From positions 1-32,920 of the forward strand of contig JADGBE010000034.1 in assembly GCA_015231615.1 (NCBI GenBank): a stretch of 32,920 nucleotides of DNA. The letters run 5' to 3'. This DNA comes from Desulfamplus sp. GTDB taxonomy: Bacteria; Desulfobacterota; Desulfobacteria; Desulfobacterales; Desulfobacteraceae. A program made the position numbers and the translations under genes. Positions within the stretch are counted from its first letter, which is position 1. Each line of letters begins with the position of its first letter. Shown in pieces: positions 8,276-17,280 of the stretch. The notes below the pieces were generated by a model that had not been told where the DNA came from, ran no database searches, and was given only the letters and a program-made list of their open reading frames with translations.

Positions 8276-9257
8276 TGATATATCCCTTTTCTGTTGCCTG
8301 CATATCCAAATGAAGGGTGCAAAGCATCTCAAGCGGTGGATAAAAATCTCGTGTCATCTCTCTTAAATCAATAACTTTAATATATTTTCCACACTTATCG
8401 CAAAGATCAACACGATACTCTTTTTCCTCTTCATTGAAAAAATAGTGTTGTTTGCCCTTTTCCCGATTTTCACATAGTGGACAGCCCATTCGAGATGTTT
8501 TCCAGCTATGCTGGCAAAAAGAGCAGATAAGATATTTGTCTCCATTTTGATTGAAATAACCCATTTGAGGAGAAGTGCCGCAGATAGGGCAATATCCTTT
8601 GTTCCACAATAATTTCTCTTGTGCAGATTTAATTTGGCTGTCAGGTTTTAAGTATTGGCTTAAATGGGCAGCACAAATCTGAATATAAGGAGATATTGCC
8701 GCAAATCCCAAAAAAGTTAGAGCCTCTTTATTCAACTCAAGAGATTGAGCAGTTATTTCTAATATTTTATGGTCGTTATCTAATAATGCTTTAAAAATGC
8801 TCTCTATCTTTTTATAGCTTTCTATTTGATTGTAGCTCTCTGTTTGATCATAGCTCTCTACTTGAGAAGAGTTGCTAAATAACAGCAGAGCAATCTTTTC
8901 TGCTGCACCGCTAAGAGAAGGAGAACCTTTATCCTCTGCTATTTTGCAAAGTTTTTCAAAAAGTAACTCTGCTTGATTTGGAAAAATCACAAAGTCGGAA
9001 GTAGTTATCAGGGGTATGGTATAGCTCTCAAGGTAATTATTTTGCCCCTCCCCATTGGGAAGGGGTGCAGGGGTGGGGCTAATAACAATTTCATCAAGGT
9101 CAATTTGGGTTTTAGCCTCTTCTTGAGCAATAAAAAACTCCTCATAAAAATCAATGAACTCTTTATATGCGGGTCTTAAGACTTTTAGAGATGACGCTGA
9201 CTTTTTTATCTGTTCCAATGTAATACAATTTGCTACCATCTTCATGCTGTTATCCAT
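8259..9257 (-). CDS. fdhE: FdhE-like formate dehydrogenase accessory protein
   Basis: 332 residues with the FdhE rubredoxin-like zinc region in the C-terminal half: CPICGTSPQMGYF, CSFCQHSWKTSRMGCPLCEN, and CDKCGKYIKVIDLR. FdhE is needed for maturation of Tat-exported formate dehydrogenases, and the gene follows fdhA-fdhB here. The N-terminal half carries two in-frame expansions that I do not expect in the family: PTPAPLPNGEG with flanks, from a GC-rich palindromic element (9025-9090), and three 6-residue repeats (ESYDQT/ESYNQI/ESYKKI) from an 18-bp tandem repeat. Ribosome-binding site choice is weak; ATGs at 9257, 9245 and 9239 are all possible. Confidence 0.85.
   Translation of the reverse strand: MDNSMKMVANCITLEQIKKSASSLKVLRPAYKEFIDFYEEFFIAQEEAKTQIDLDEIVISPTPAPLPNGEGQNNYLESYTIPLITTSDFVIFPNQAELLFEKLCKIAEDKGSPSLSGAAEKIALLLFSNSSQVESYDQTESYNQIESYKKIESIFKALLDNDHKILEITAQSLELNKEALTFLGFAAISPYIQICAAHLSQYLKPDSQIKSAQEKLLWNKGYCPICGTSPQMGYFNQNGDKYLICSFCQHSWKTSRMGCPLCENREKGKQHYFFNEEEKEYRVDLCDKCGKYIKVIDLREMTRDFYPPLEMLCTLHLDMQATEKGYISVLAK
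8805..8858 (-). repeat. 18-bp in-frame tandem repeat, three units, in fdhE
   Basis: On the coding strand the units at 8841-8858, 8823-8840 and 8805-8822 are variants of gagagctayaatcaaata and encode ESYDQT, ESYNQI and ESYKKI. The length is a multiple of three, so the reading frame is kept. Confidence 0.8.
9025..9090. repeat. GC-rich palindromic element inserted in frame in fdhE
   Basis: A C/G-rich block (cccctcccc, then ggggtgcaggggtgggg) can fold on itself. It shares the 20-mer taattattttgcccctcccc (9034-9053) exactly with the element inside cobL (22181-22200). Both encode the peptide GEGQNNYLE followed by Ser/Asn-Tyr. It stands out from the AT-rich surroundings. Confidence 0.7.
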
Positions 9258-9347
9258 AGGCTATAATTAATTTAAGATGAAGGGCTACCAATAAAATATG
9301 TAGCCCTGTATTTGAATGGTTATAAAAGGTTGGAGATATAGATTTAT

Positions 9348-9380
9348 AGATTTGACAACTTTTAGAAAGTTGTCAAATCT
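9348..9380. other. 15-bp perfect hairpin between fdhB and fdhE
   Basis: The arms agatttgacaacttt... and ...aaagttgtcaaatct pair over 15 bases with a 3-base loop. A third partial copy, tttgtcaaatct, lies at 9394-9405. There is no clear T-run on the minus strand, so it may protect or terminate the fdhAB message or act as an attenuator before fdhE rather than being a standard terminator. Confidence 0.55.
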
Positions 9381-9410
9381 TAATTAAATTAAATTTGTCA
9401 AATCTAAAAA

Positions 9411-10130
9411 TTAAGCACGAAGAAGTGAGGCAAATGGTCCCATCATCTTACGTAAGGCAACTTTACGGCTGATTCCTCTCTCCACTTTGCTGCGTGAAGC
9501 AACAGCATATTCATGGTAGAGTTTTGGATCGTGGGCAACCAGATAAATTACATTCAAATCTTCAGGATTTAAAAGTAAAGCATTTGGAAATTTTGCTTTA
9601 ACTTCGGCAAGTCTTTTGTTTGCCATATCCAACATCTCCTGACGAGCCCCAAAATTCATTGTGCCAGTTGGGCAGGTCTGAACACAAGCAGGTTTCAGTC
9701 CATTGTGAACACGGTCGTTGCACATATCACATTTAGCAAGCGTTCCATCTTCTCTTTTTCTTGGTATGTTGTAAGGGCAAGATTCAATAATGGCATCAGC
9801 ATCAAGCTCTTTTGTTTTTGCAGTATAGAGAATTGCACCAGTTGAAGCATCTTTGTAAATTGCATTAGGATTTTCAGCAATTTGCAAACATGGAGCTTCT
9901 ATGCAATGGCGGCACTGATCTGGAAAAAAGAGCCAATTCAGTTTATTTTCAATAACCTCTTCTTTCATTATTACCAATTTATAGGTCATAAATGAGAGAT
10001 CAGGTGGATTTTGGAATGTTCCTAAATTTTTTGTGCTTTCAGCAGGCAGGTCATGCCACTGTTTACACGCCACTTGACATCCTCTGCACCCTGTGCAGAT
10101 AGTTGTATCAATAAAAAACGACTTTTCCAT
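9411..10130 (-). CDS. fdhB: Formate dehydrogenase beta subunit, four-cluster ferredoxin-type
   Basis: 239 residues with the four [4Fe-4S] Cys groups of DMSOR-family electron-transfer subunits. These are Cys12/15/18/22 (CTGCRGCQVACKQW), CRHCIEAPC, SCPYN with CDMCNDR, and ACVQTCPTG. It passes electrons from the FdhA active site to a periplasmic acceptor, in desulfobacteria usually a cytochrome c3. There is no C-terminal membrane helix (unlike E. coli FdnH) and no gamma subunit nearby, which fits a soluble two-subunit enzyme. It lacks its own signal peptide and would be exported with FdhA by Tat. GGGAGG lies 7 bases before the ATG, and the gene is 13 bases after fdhA. Confidence 0.9.
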   Translation of the reverse strand: MEKSFFIDTTICTGCRGCQVACKQWHDLPAESTKNLGTFQNPPDLSFMTYKLVIMKEEVIENKLNWLFFPDQCRHCIEAPCLQIAENPNAIYKDASTGAILYTAKTKELDADAIIESCPYNIPRKREDGTLAKCDMCNDRVHNGLKPACVQTCPTGTMNFGARQEMLDMANKRLAEVKAKFPNALLLNPEDLNVIYLVAHDPKLYHEYAVASRSKVERGISRKVALRKMMGPFASLLRA

Positions 10131-10143
10131 GCTGACACCTCCC

Positions 10144-13100
10144 TTATATTTTGGTTACATTGACCATGAATGCTTTGGTTTCAGGAATACGGGTGTTTGG
10201 ATCGCCAGCAGATGGGGTCAAGAGATTTGCACTCTCTTCAGCTCCGCTTGATGGCCACCTCCAGCCATAATGCCAAGGCACGCCAACTTGATGAACAATA
10301 CCATTACCAATTTTAAACGGCTTAAAGCGTTTGGTTACAACAGCTGTGCATTCAACTGATGCCCTTGCACTGCTAACCTTTACACGCTCTCCATTTTTAA
10401 TTCCCCTTAATGCTGCAAGCTCTTCACTCATCTCAACAAACATCTGGGGCTGCAACTCCATCAACCACTCTTGAGGACGGGTCATTAAACCAGTCTGCCA
10501 ATGTTCACAAACACGGTATGTTGTGCCAACAAATGGAAATCTTGGATCGCAGGTTGCGTGTGCATCTTCACTTGTTGAATAGACAACTGCTGTTGGGTTG
10601 GTCATCTGGGGACTTAAATAATTCTTCTCAACAGGACACTCTAAAGGTTCGTAGTGTTCAGGAAATGGTCCATCAGCAAGACCTGGTCCGTATATTTGAC
10701 CATATCCATCTTTTTGCATGATAAATGGATTCTTTCCATCTTCACGTTTTGTGCCATCTGGATTCTCAAGCGGGAATGCACCACCATCTGGAACATCTCC
10801 GTCCCATTTATTTGTTGTCCATTTACCATCTTTTTGCTCACCCGCAAATTTGACAACCCATCTATCTTTATTCCAAGGCTCTCCTTTTGCATTGACTGAC
10901 GCACGGTTGTAGAGAATGCGGCGATTAAGGGGCCAAGCCCATGCAAATTTTGGATAGAGTCCTATGTTGTTTGGAGCATCTGTAGTATCTTTTCTTGCTG
11001 ACATATTTCCATCTTCTGTGTAGCTGGCACAATAAACCCAGCAGCCTGAAGATGTTGATCCATTATCCTGAAGCATGGTGAAGTTAGGAACAAGAGTCCC
11101 TTTTTTATACTGTTTATCCTTGATTGTTACATCTTCCAAAAAGTAGCCATTAACCTCTTTTGCAACTTTGTGAGGATCATAAACACCATTTGTTGTATAA
11201 TCCCACTTAAGATTTAAAATTGGCTCAGGGAAAGCTCCGCCTTTATTTGCTTTATTTTTCTTACCTTTCTTACCAGCTTTTTCATTACCGCCATTTGCAG
11301 CATCTTTATGATAAAGCTCTTTTATCTTATTGAAAAGCTCAAGAATAATATCGCCATCAGGACGGCTGTCACCCATTGGTTTTGGTCCTTGATAACGCCA
11401 CTGCATCCAGCGTCCAGAGTTTATGATGCTACCCTCTTTTTCAACCGAAGCTGCTGCTGGCAGCATGAAAACTTCAGTCTTTACCTTAGATGGATCAACA
11501 CCTGGGCCATGCCAAAAAGAGCCTGTTTCATTGTCAAACAGGTTGACATTGACCATCCAGTCGAGTTTTTCAAGTGCTTTTCTTGTCTTGCCAGCATTTG
11601 AGCCTGAACAAGCAGGGTTTTGTCCCCATGCAAAAAATCCCTTAATCTTCTCTTTGAACATGGCATCAAAGATGTCAAACCATGAATAACTGCCTGTGTC
11701 ATCTGCCTTTGGAAGCCATGAAAAACCAAAATCATTCTCTTTGGTTGCCTTATCTCCGAATAAGGATTTTAACAAACTTACAGAATATTTTGGATAGTTC
11801 TGCCACCAGTTGATTGAGAGAGGATCAGAGCTTTTCGGTGTCCATTTGGTGTTGTAGGCTGTAAGGGTATCTTGTGATGCTTTTATTCCTTTAAGGTAAC
11901 CTGGTAACAAGTGCCATAACAAGGCGTGATCTGTAGAACCTTGAACATTTGACTCCCCACGAAGAGCATTTACACCACCACCAGCAACACCCATGTTGCC
12001 AAGAAGAAGCTGAATAATGCACATTGTGCGGATCATCTGAGTTCCAACTGTATGCTGGGTCCAGCCCATTGCATACATGATTGTGCCAGCTTTACCTGTT
12101 GCACCAGTTTCTGCGTATGTTTTATAAACAGTAAGAAGGTCTTCTTGAGATGTCCCTGTGATTGTAGATACAATCTCTGGGGTATAACGATCATAATGTT
12201 TTTTCATAAGCTGAAATACGCTTCTTGGATTTTCAAGGGTTTTATCCATCTTTGGAAGACCCTTGTCATCAACTTCAAAAGTCCATTTAGATTTGTCATA
12301 ACTGCCCATAGATGGTCCCTCTTTTCCTTTTGTGTAGCCTGAAAAGAAGCCATCTTTAAACTCAAAATCTTTACCTACAATAAAAGATGCGTTTGTGTAT
12401 TCAGCAGTATATTCCTTGTTGTAGAGATTATTGTCGAGAATATACTTGATCATGCCGCCAAGAAAGGCAATATCAGTGCCAGAACGTAAAGCGGCATAAA
12501 TATCTGCTTTTGATGAGGTTTTTGTGAAACGGGGATCAACGCTTATAAGTTTTGCTCCATTTCTCATTGCTTCGGTTACATACTTAAATGATATTGGGTG
12601 ATTTTCAGCCGCATTACTTCCCATAATAAGAATACAATCACTGTTTTTAAGATCAATCCAGTGGTTGGTCATTGCACCGCGTCCAAACGACTCTGCCAGA
12701 GCCGCTACAGTTGCACTGTGTCAGATACGAGCCTGATGTTCAACATAGACAAGCCCAAGTGACCGTAGCATTGCCTGATATGTCCAGCACTCTTCGTTAT
12801 CCATTGCAGCAGAACCAACAGAGGCAATTGCTGTTGTTCTATTTACGACCTGACCCTTGGAGTTTTTAATCTCAAAAGTGGCATCTCTTGTCTCTTTAAC
12901 TTTTTTGGCAATGTTCTCTAAAGCCCAATCCCATGATACAGCCTGCCATTTATCTGAATATGGGGCACGATACATTGGACGTGTTAGCCTATTTTCATTT
13001 TCAACTAATTGTTTGATTGAAGCACCCTTTGGACACAAAGCACCTCGATTGATAACATGATCTGGGTCGCCCTCAATGTTGATGACCCTGCCATCACCCC

Positions 13101-13296
13101 TCTGGCTTGTGTGGACAATGGCACCGCAGCCAACTGCACAGTAGCAGCAGATTGTAGTTGTCTCTTTGGCGTATTTGGTTTTGAGCATTTGGGCATGTGC
13201 CTTTACAGGCATCAGGTCAAATCCAAGACCACTTACCGCAAGTCCCGCAGCAGTGGCACTTGTAACCTGTATAAACTCTCTTCTGTTTAAATCCAT
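10144..13296 (-). CDS. fdhA: Selenocysteine formate dehydrogenase alpha subunit
   Basis: 1050 residues when the in-frame TGA at 12721-12723 is read as selenocysteine (Sec192). The context is VYVEHQARI-U-HSATVAALAESFGRGAMTNHW, the canonical FDH-N/FdnG active site. It catalyses formate to CO2 oxidation with a Mo or W bis-pterin centre. The N-terminus has a Tat motif (NRREFIQ) and hydrophobic stretch. One [4Fe-4S] cluster is bound by CCYCAVGCG and the later LCPKG Cys. The start at 13296 is set by AGGAG 8 bases upstream; longer frames begin at 13329. A Lys/Gly-rich in-frame stretch (KAGKKGKKNKANKGG, about 11230-11290) interrupts the region before GGAFPEP. It is the first gene of the fdhA-fdhB-fdhE run. 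Confidence 0.93.
12673..12723 (-). promoter_or_regulatory. UGA selenocysteine codon and probable bacterial SECIS hairpin in fdhA
   Basis: Directly after TGA the mRNA can form ACAGU-GCA-ACUGU, followed by GGCUCU-GGC-AGAGUC (6-bp stem, small loop). Bacterial SECIS hairpins lie immediately 3' of the UGA within the coding region and bind SelB. Which of the two stems is used cannot be decided by eye. Confidence 0.6.
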
Positions 13297-13773
13297 TGAC
13301 TCTCTCCTTTTGCAATTATTTATTTCCATCCAAGTTTAACTACTTGCTACTAAATTCTTATTTCATCTTTTCGTAAAAGAAATCAACATAGTGGGAGTAT
13401 AATTAACAAGATTTATTAAGAATATTTTTGCAAAGTTGTTATTATGTTTTACATACATCTTTTGTCAGTATTTATCAAAACATTTTTTATCAGAAATTCT
13501 ATTTTTTTTCTCATTATGTATCATAGTATTTTGCATAGTATTTTGACTTTGTTTACTTAAAGAGGAAATTCTGCAATGATTCGGTGAATGTTATATGCAA
13601 TTTACTTTACACTCAAAAAAACACTGATTATAACGAAAGATTCGTATCAGAAAAATGAAATAATTTGAAAAATTGACCTCCTGCAAAACCCATGTGCTAT
13701 CCAATAAATTTGAGGGAGCAATTCAAGTTTTGCAAGAACTCTAATATAACTCAATAAGGAAGAACTTTGTTTT
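13297..13773. other. Divergent intergenic region between fdhA and the VF530-family gene
   Basis: About 480 AT-rich bases with no supportable gene. It must hold promoters for fdhA (leftward) and the VF530-family gene (rightward). It contains a perfect 12-bp tandem duplication (catagtattttg at 13522-13545) and an inverted pair TGCAAAAC (13682-13689) / GTTTTGCA (13727-13734). I could not identify a convincing sigma-54 site or a known operator. Confidence 0.5.
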
Positions 13774-13998
13774 ATGGATAAGCAGCAAAAGAAAAACCCG
13801 CTACATGGGATTACTTTAGAACAGATATTGAATATTCTCGTTAATCATTATGGTTGGAGTGAGTTGGGCAAAATTATCAATATCAAGTGTTTCCAAAATG
13901 AACCGTCAGTGAAATCAAGTTTGGTATTTTTACGTAAAACCCCGTGGGCAAGGAAGAAGGTTGAAGATTTATACATCGCAATGAAAAAGGTGAATTGA
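13774..13998 (+). CDS. VF530-family (DUF2132) small protein
   Basis: 74 residues. It matches the VF530 family along its whole length: [54 protein letters not shown]. The family is usually 70-90 residues. A DNA-binding role has been proposed from structure, but the cellular function is not established. AAGGAAGAAC lies just upstream of the ATG. It stands alone, divergent from fdhA and ~90 bases before radA. Confidence 0.85.
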   Translation: MDKQQKKNPLHGITLEQILNILVNHYGWSELGKIINIKCFQNEPSVKSSLVFLRKTPWARKKVEDLYIAMKKVN

Positions 13999-14089
13999 TA
14001 TTTCCAAAAATCCTGTTTCTGGGAATAATATTTTTGAGGGAAGAGCAATTTATGAATGATTCTATAAAGATGATATAGGTATAATAATT

Positions 14090-15613
14090 GTGAAAAAAAA
14101 AGATAGAGTAATTTTTAGATGCCAGTCATGCGACCATCAAACTTACCAATGGATGGGTAAATGCCCAAATTGTGGTGACTGGGATACTCTTGTAGCTGAA
14201 AAGCCAGTTGATAACTCAGCCCCTGGGGCAAGATTTTCAAGAGCAAGAACAACTCCAGTTCCCATGAATGAGATTGAGTTTGATGATGAGATTAGGCTTT
14301 TGACAGGTGTTTGTGAATTTGACCGTGTTCTTGGAGGCGGAATTGTTACTGGTTCTCTTGTTCTTATTGGAGGAGACCCGGGTATTGGCAAATCAACCCT
14401 TATGCTTCAGGTGCTTTCAAAAATTGCTGATTCTGGTAAGAAATCTCTTTATGTTTCTGGTGAAGAGTCAATTCGCCAGCTTAAAATGAGGGGAAATAGG
14501 CTCTCATCAAGCTCATCAACAGCTTTAAGTTCATCAAATCCTGAAACTTCACATTTTTCTTCAAGTCAATTAAATTCCGTATCTTCACAACGCTCGTCTT
14601 CCCAAAGAGAAATACCTTCTTTAAATAAATCAAATTCTTCAAACTCATCATCTCTTCTTGTTGCAGCAGAAACAGACCTTGATGCAATCCTTAACATGGC
14701 TCAAGATGAAAAGCCCGATGTTATGGTTATTGACTCAATTCAAACTGTTTATAATCCAGAAATTGCATCAACACCAGGGAGCGTAACCCAGATAAGAGAG
14801 GCATCGATTAGATTGTTGAACATGGCAAAACAGTCTGGTATTCCGCTATTTTTAGTTGGGCATGTTACAAAGGTCGGGGCAATCGCAGGTCCTCGAATTA
14901 TGGAACACATGGTTGACACTGTGTTATATTTTGAAGGCGATAGAAGCCATGTTTTTAGAATATTGAGAGCAGTTAAGAACAGGTTTGGCTCAACAAATGA
15001 GATAGGTGTCTTTGAAATGAAAGATAAAGGGCTTGAGGAGGTTCCAAACCCTTCGGCAGTATTTCTTGCAGAGAGATCAATAAACGCCCCGGGTTCTGTA
15101 GTTACTGCAAGCATGGAGGGAACACGACCGATTTTAATAGAGATTCAAGGACTTGCAAGCAGTTCTGGATTTGGAAATCCAAGAAGAACAGTGCTTGGAC
15201 TTGATCCAAACAGAGTTGCACTTATTGCAGCAGTTATGGAAAAGAGGCTTGGTATAAATCTATCTGGACTTGATATATTTATGAATGTAGCAGGAGGCGT
15301 AAAAGTTGTTGAGCCAGCAGCAGACCTTGGGGTTGCAGTTGCCTTAGCTTCAAGTTTTCTTGATATGCCAGTTCCAGAAGGGACAACTGTAATTGGTGAG
15401 ATTGGTCTTACAGGTGAGATAAGGGCGGTAAGTCATGGAGAGGCAAGGGTTAAAGAGGCGTTGAAAATGGGATTTACCCGTTGTATTGTGCCTGAAAATA
15501 CAAAAAAACAGCTTCCTGATATTCAATCAATTGAGATTCAGGGGCAAAAAATTTCAATTACAATTATTGGCGTAACTTCCTTAAAACAGGTTATGGAGAT
15601 ACTTTTTCAGTGA
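14090..15613 (+). CDS. radA: RadA/Sms DNA recombination ATPase with a serine-rich insert
   Basis: 507 residues, longer than the usual ~450-460. The order of elements is an N-terminal zinc finger (Cys11/14/25/28), RecA-like ATPase with Walker A GDPGIGKST (about 95-103), Walker B-type VMVIDSIQT, the RadA signature KNRFGSTNE, and a Lon-like C-terminal domain. RadA promotes branch migration and D-loop extension in recombination repair. About 50 residues (139-188) are a Ser/Asn/Gln-rich block inserted after GEESIRQLKMRGNRL and before LLVAAETDLDAI, where normal RadA has only a few residues. It starts with GTG and overlaps rlmE at its stop. Confidence 0.93.
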   Translation: MKKKDRVIFRCQSCDHQTYQWMGKCPNCGDWDTLVAEKPVDNSAPGARFSRARTTPVPMNEIEFDDEIRLLTGVCEFDRVLGGGIVTGSLVLIGGDPGIGKSTLMLQVLSKIADSGKKSLYVSGEESIRQLKMRGNRLSSSSSTALSSSNPETSHFSSSQLNSVSSQRSSSQREIPSLNKSNSSNSSSLLVAAETDLDAILNMAQDEKPDVMVIDSIQTVYNPEIASTPGSVTQIREASIRLLNMAKQSGIPLFLVGHVTKVGAIAGPRIMEHMVDTVLYFEGDRSHVFRILRAVKNRFGSTNEIGVFEMKDKGLEEVPNPSAVFLAERSINAPGSVVTASMEGTRPILIEIQGLASSSGFGNPRRTVLGLDPNRVALIAAVMEKRLGINLSGLDIFMNVAGGVKVVEPAADLGVAVALASSFLDMPVPEGTTVIGEIGLTGEIRAVSHGEARVKEALKMGFTRCIVPENTKKQLPDIQSIEIQGQKISITIIGVTSLKQVMEILFQ

Positions 15614-16350
15614 GCATAACATCAAATAATAAATCAAAAACAACAATTTCCAAACAAGATAAAATTAACAACCAACCTAAAAAAGAGAAGGTAAGCACAA
15701 AAGCGTTTAACAAGGGAAAACAACAGTGGGCGGATCATTTAACAGAAAAGGCAAAACATGATAATTATCCCGCCCGTTCTGTATATAAGTTAATGGAGAT
15801 ACAGAAAAAATTTAATATTTTGAAAAAAGGGGATAATATTCTTGATTTAGGATGTGCCCCGGGTTCATGGCTTCTCTACGCTTCACAGCTTATCAGGGTT
15901 GACAAGAAAATTGCTATTGAGGTTGATAATAGAGTTGCTATTGGGATTGACAAGGGGATTGCTATTGGAATTGATCTTCAGAAAGTCGAGATTAAACTTC
16001 CATCAAACGCTCAAACTATTCAAGGGGATATTTTTAATCTAAATGATCTGCCTGCCCCAAATATTGTAAAAGAGTATGATGTGATACTAAGCGATATGGC
16101 ACCATCAACAACAGGCAGAAAAGATGTTGATGCAGCACGATCTTTTGAATTGTGTGAAGTTGCTTTAAAAGTTGCTTGTGAATGGCTTACAACAGGAGGA
16201 AATTTTGTCTGTAAAATTTTTCAAGGGGCGGAGTTTAAACAGTTTGAGCAGAATGTAAAAACTAAATTTAAACAGACTTCAGTTTTCAAGCCAGAAAGTT
16301 GTAGAAGTGCAAGTAAAGAGATATATATTATTGGAAAAGGAAAAATTTGA
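15610..16350 (+). CDS. rlmE: RlmE (FtsJ/RrmJ) 23S rRNA 2'-O-methyltransferase
   Basis: 246 residues. RlmE methylates U2552 in the 23S rRNA A-loop at a late step of 50S assembly. The fold is clear: NYPARSVYKLMEIQKKF (catalytic Lys region), SAM motif LDLGCAPGSWLLYASQL (about 79-94), LSDMAPSTTGRKDVD with the catalytic Asp, and FVCKIFQG with the catalytic Lys. There is an unusual Lys-rich N-terminal extension (1-40). An in-frame tandem expansion (DKKIAIEV, DNRVAIGI, DKGIAIGI) sits exactly where the family has a short VGxxGxVIGIDLQ turn. The GTG start overlaps the radA TGA. Confidence 0.9.
   Translation: MSITSNNKSKTTISKQDKINNQPKKEKVSTKAFNKGKQQWADHLTEKAKHDNYPARSVYKLMEIQKKFNILKKGDNILDLGCAPGSWLLYASQLIRVDKKIAIEVDNRVAIGIDKGIAIGIDLQKVEIKLPSNAQTIQGDIFNLNDLPAPNIVKEYDVILSDMAPSTTGRKDVDAARSFELCEVALKVACEWLTTGGNFVCKIFQGAEFKQFEQNVKTKFKQTSVFKPESCRSASKEIYIIGKGKI
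15901..15972 (+). repeat. 24-bp in-frame tandem repeat, three units, in rlmE
   Basis: Units at 15901-15924, 15925-15948 and 15949-15972 share the pattern ga(c/t)aa....(g/a)ttgctattg.g(g/a).tt. They encode the 8-residue units DKKIAIEV, DNRVAIGI and DKGIAIGI, followed by the conserved DLQ. Confidence 0.85.
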
Positions 16351-16439
16351 TGCTCTTTTGATTATATTTTGATAAAATAGACACTAAATAATAGATACAT
16401 TTAAAAATAAAATAACTAATTTTTAGGAGGCGTAAATTT

Positions 16440-17183
16440 ATGTCAGGACATAGTAAGTGGTCAACAATCAAACATAAAAAAGGGGCAGCAGATGCCAAAA
16501 GAGGTAAGATTTTTACCAAACTTATCAAGGAGATTACAGTTGCTGCAAGAATGGGAGGTGGAGACCCAGAAGCCAACCCAAGGCTTAGAAGGGCAATTAT
16601 TGAGGCAAAAGGACAGAACATGCCTAAGGATAACCTTGATAGAGCTATCAAAAAAGGAACAGGAGAACTCGAGGGCGTTGATTATGAAGAGATAACTTAT
16701 GAAGGTTATGGACCGGGTGGAGTTGCTGTTCTTGTGGAGTGCCTAACAGACAATAGAAACCGAACAATTGCTGACGTTAGGTATATCTTTAGTAAAGCTG
16801 GTGGAAATATTGGGACAGATGGTTGTGTCTCATGGATGTTCGATAAAAGAGGGCTTATCTCAATTGATAAATCCAACGCAAATGAAGATACACTTATGGA
16901 GATAGCACTTGAAGCTGGGGCAGAAGATGTTAAAGATGAGGGAGATTGCTTTGAGGTTATAACTGATCCTGCTGACTTTGATGCTGTTAAATCAGCAATT
17001 GATGCTGCAAAAATTAAATATCAGGTAGCTGAAATAACCATGATTCCACAGAGTCAAACAAGAGTTGAAGGGAAAGACGCTGAACAGATGATAAAGTTTC
17101 TGGAAGCTCTGGACGATTGTGATGATATTCAAAAATTTTACTCTAACGCAGAAATTCCTGACGAAATTATGAACGCCATGTAG
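16440..17183 (+). CDS. yebC: YebC/PmpR-family protein (TACO1 family)
   Basis: 247 residues, the usual family length. It begins [20 protein letters not shown] and contains [40 protein letters not shown] and [13 protein letters not shown], all hallmark YebC blocks. The family was first described as transcriptional regulators and is now also linked to easing ribosome stalling at proline-rich sequences. A strong AGGAGG sits 8 bases before the ATG. It lies 89 bases after rlmE. Confidence 0.95.
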   Translation: MSGHSKWSTIKHKKGAADAKRGKIFTKLIKEITVAARMGGGDPEANPRLRRAIIEAKGQNMPKDNLDRAIKKGTGELEGVDYEEITYEGYGPGGVAVLVECLTDNRNRTIADVRYIFSKAGGNIGTDGCVSWMFDKRGLISIDKSNANEDTLMEIALEAGAEDVKDEGDCFEVITDPADFDAVKSAIDAAKIKYQVAEITMIPQSQTRVEGKDAEQMIKFLEALDDCDDIQKFYSNAEIPDEIMNAM

Positions 17184-17280
17184 TTTTAGTAAATAGAGTT
17201 CAGATAAAAAAAAAATTGAAATCAATTGATATTTTATAATTTCATAGTATTAAGCATTTTTGAAAAAAAAGGAGATTACA

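Noticed and set aside
10410..10721. Plus-strand open frames of 80-103 codons opposite fdhA, and similar ones elsewhere
   Set aside because: They lie wholly antisense to a strongly supported gene, lack ribosome-binding sites, and have no recognisable motifs.
12721..12723. In-frame stop dividing the formate dehydrogenase gene, as if a pseudogene
   Set aside because: The codon is TGA at exactly the conserved Sec position (HQARI-U-HS), reading continues uninterrupted, and SECIS-like stems follow. This is a selenoprotein.
13682..13734. TGCAAAAC/GTTTTGCA inverted pair as an operator or attachment site
   Set aside because: Only 8-bp arms 37 bases apart in AT-rich DNA; no integrase or matching regulator nearby. 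Chance is likely.
13297..13773. tRNA or other stable RNA gene in the long intergenic region
   Set aside because: No cloverleaf, T-loop GTTCGA-type motif or other RNA signature was found; the region is uniformly AT-rich.
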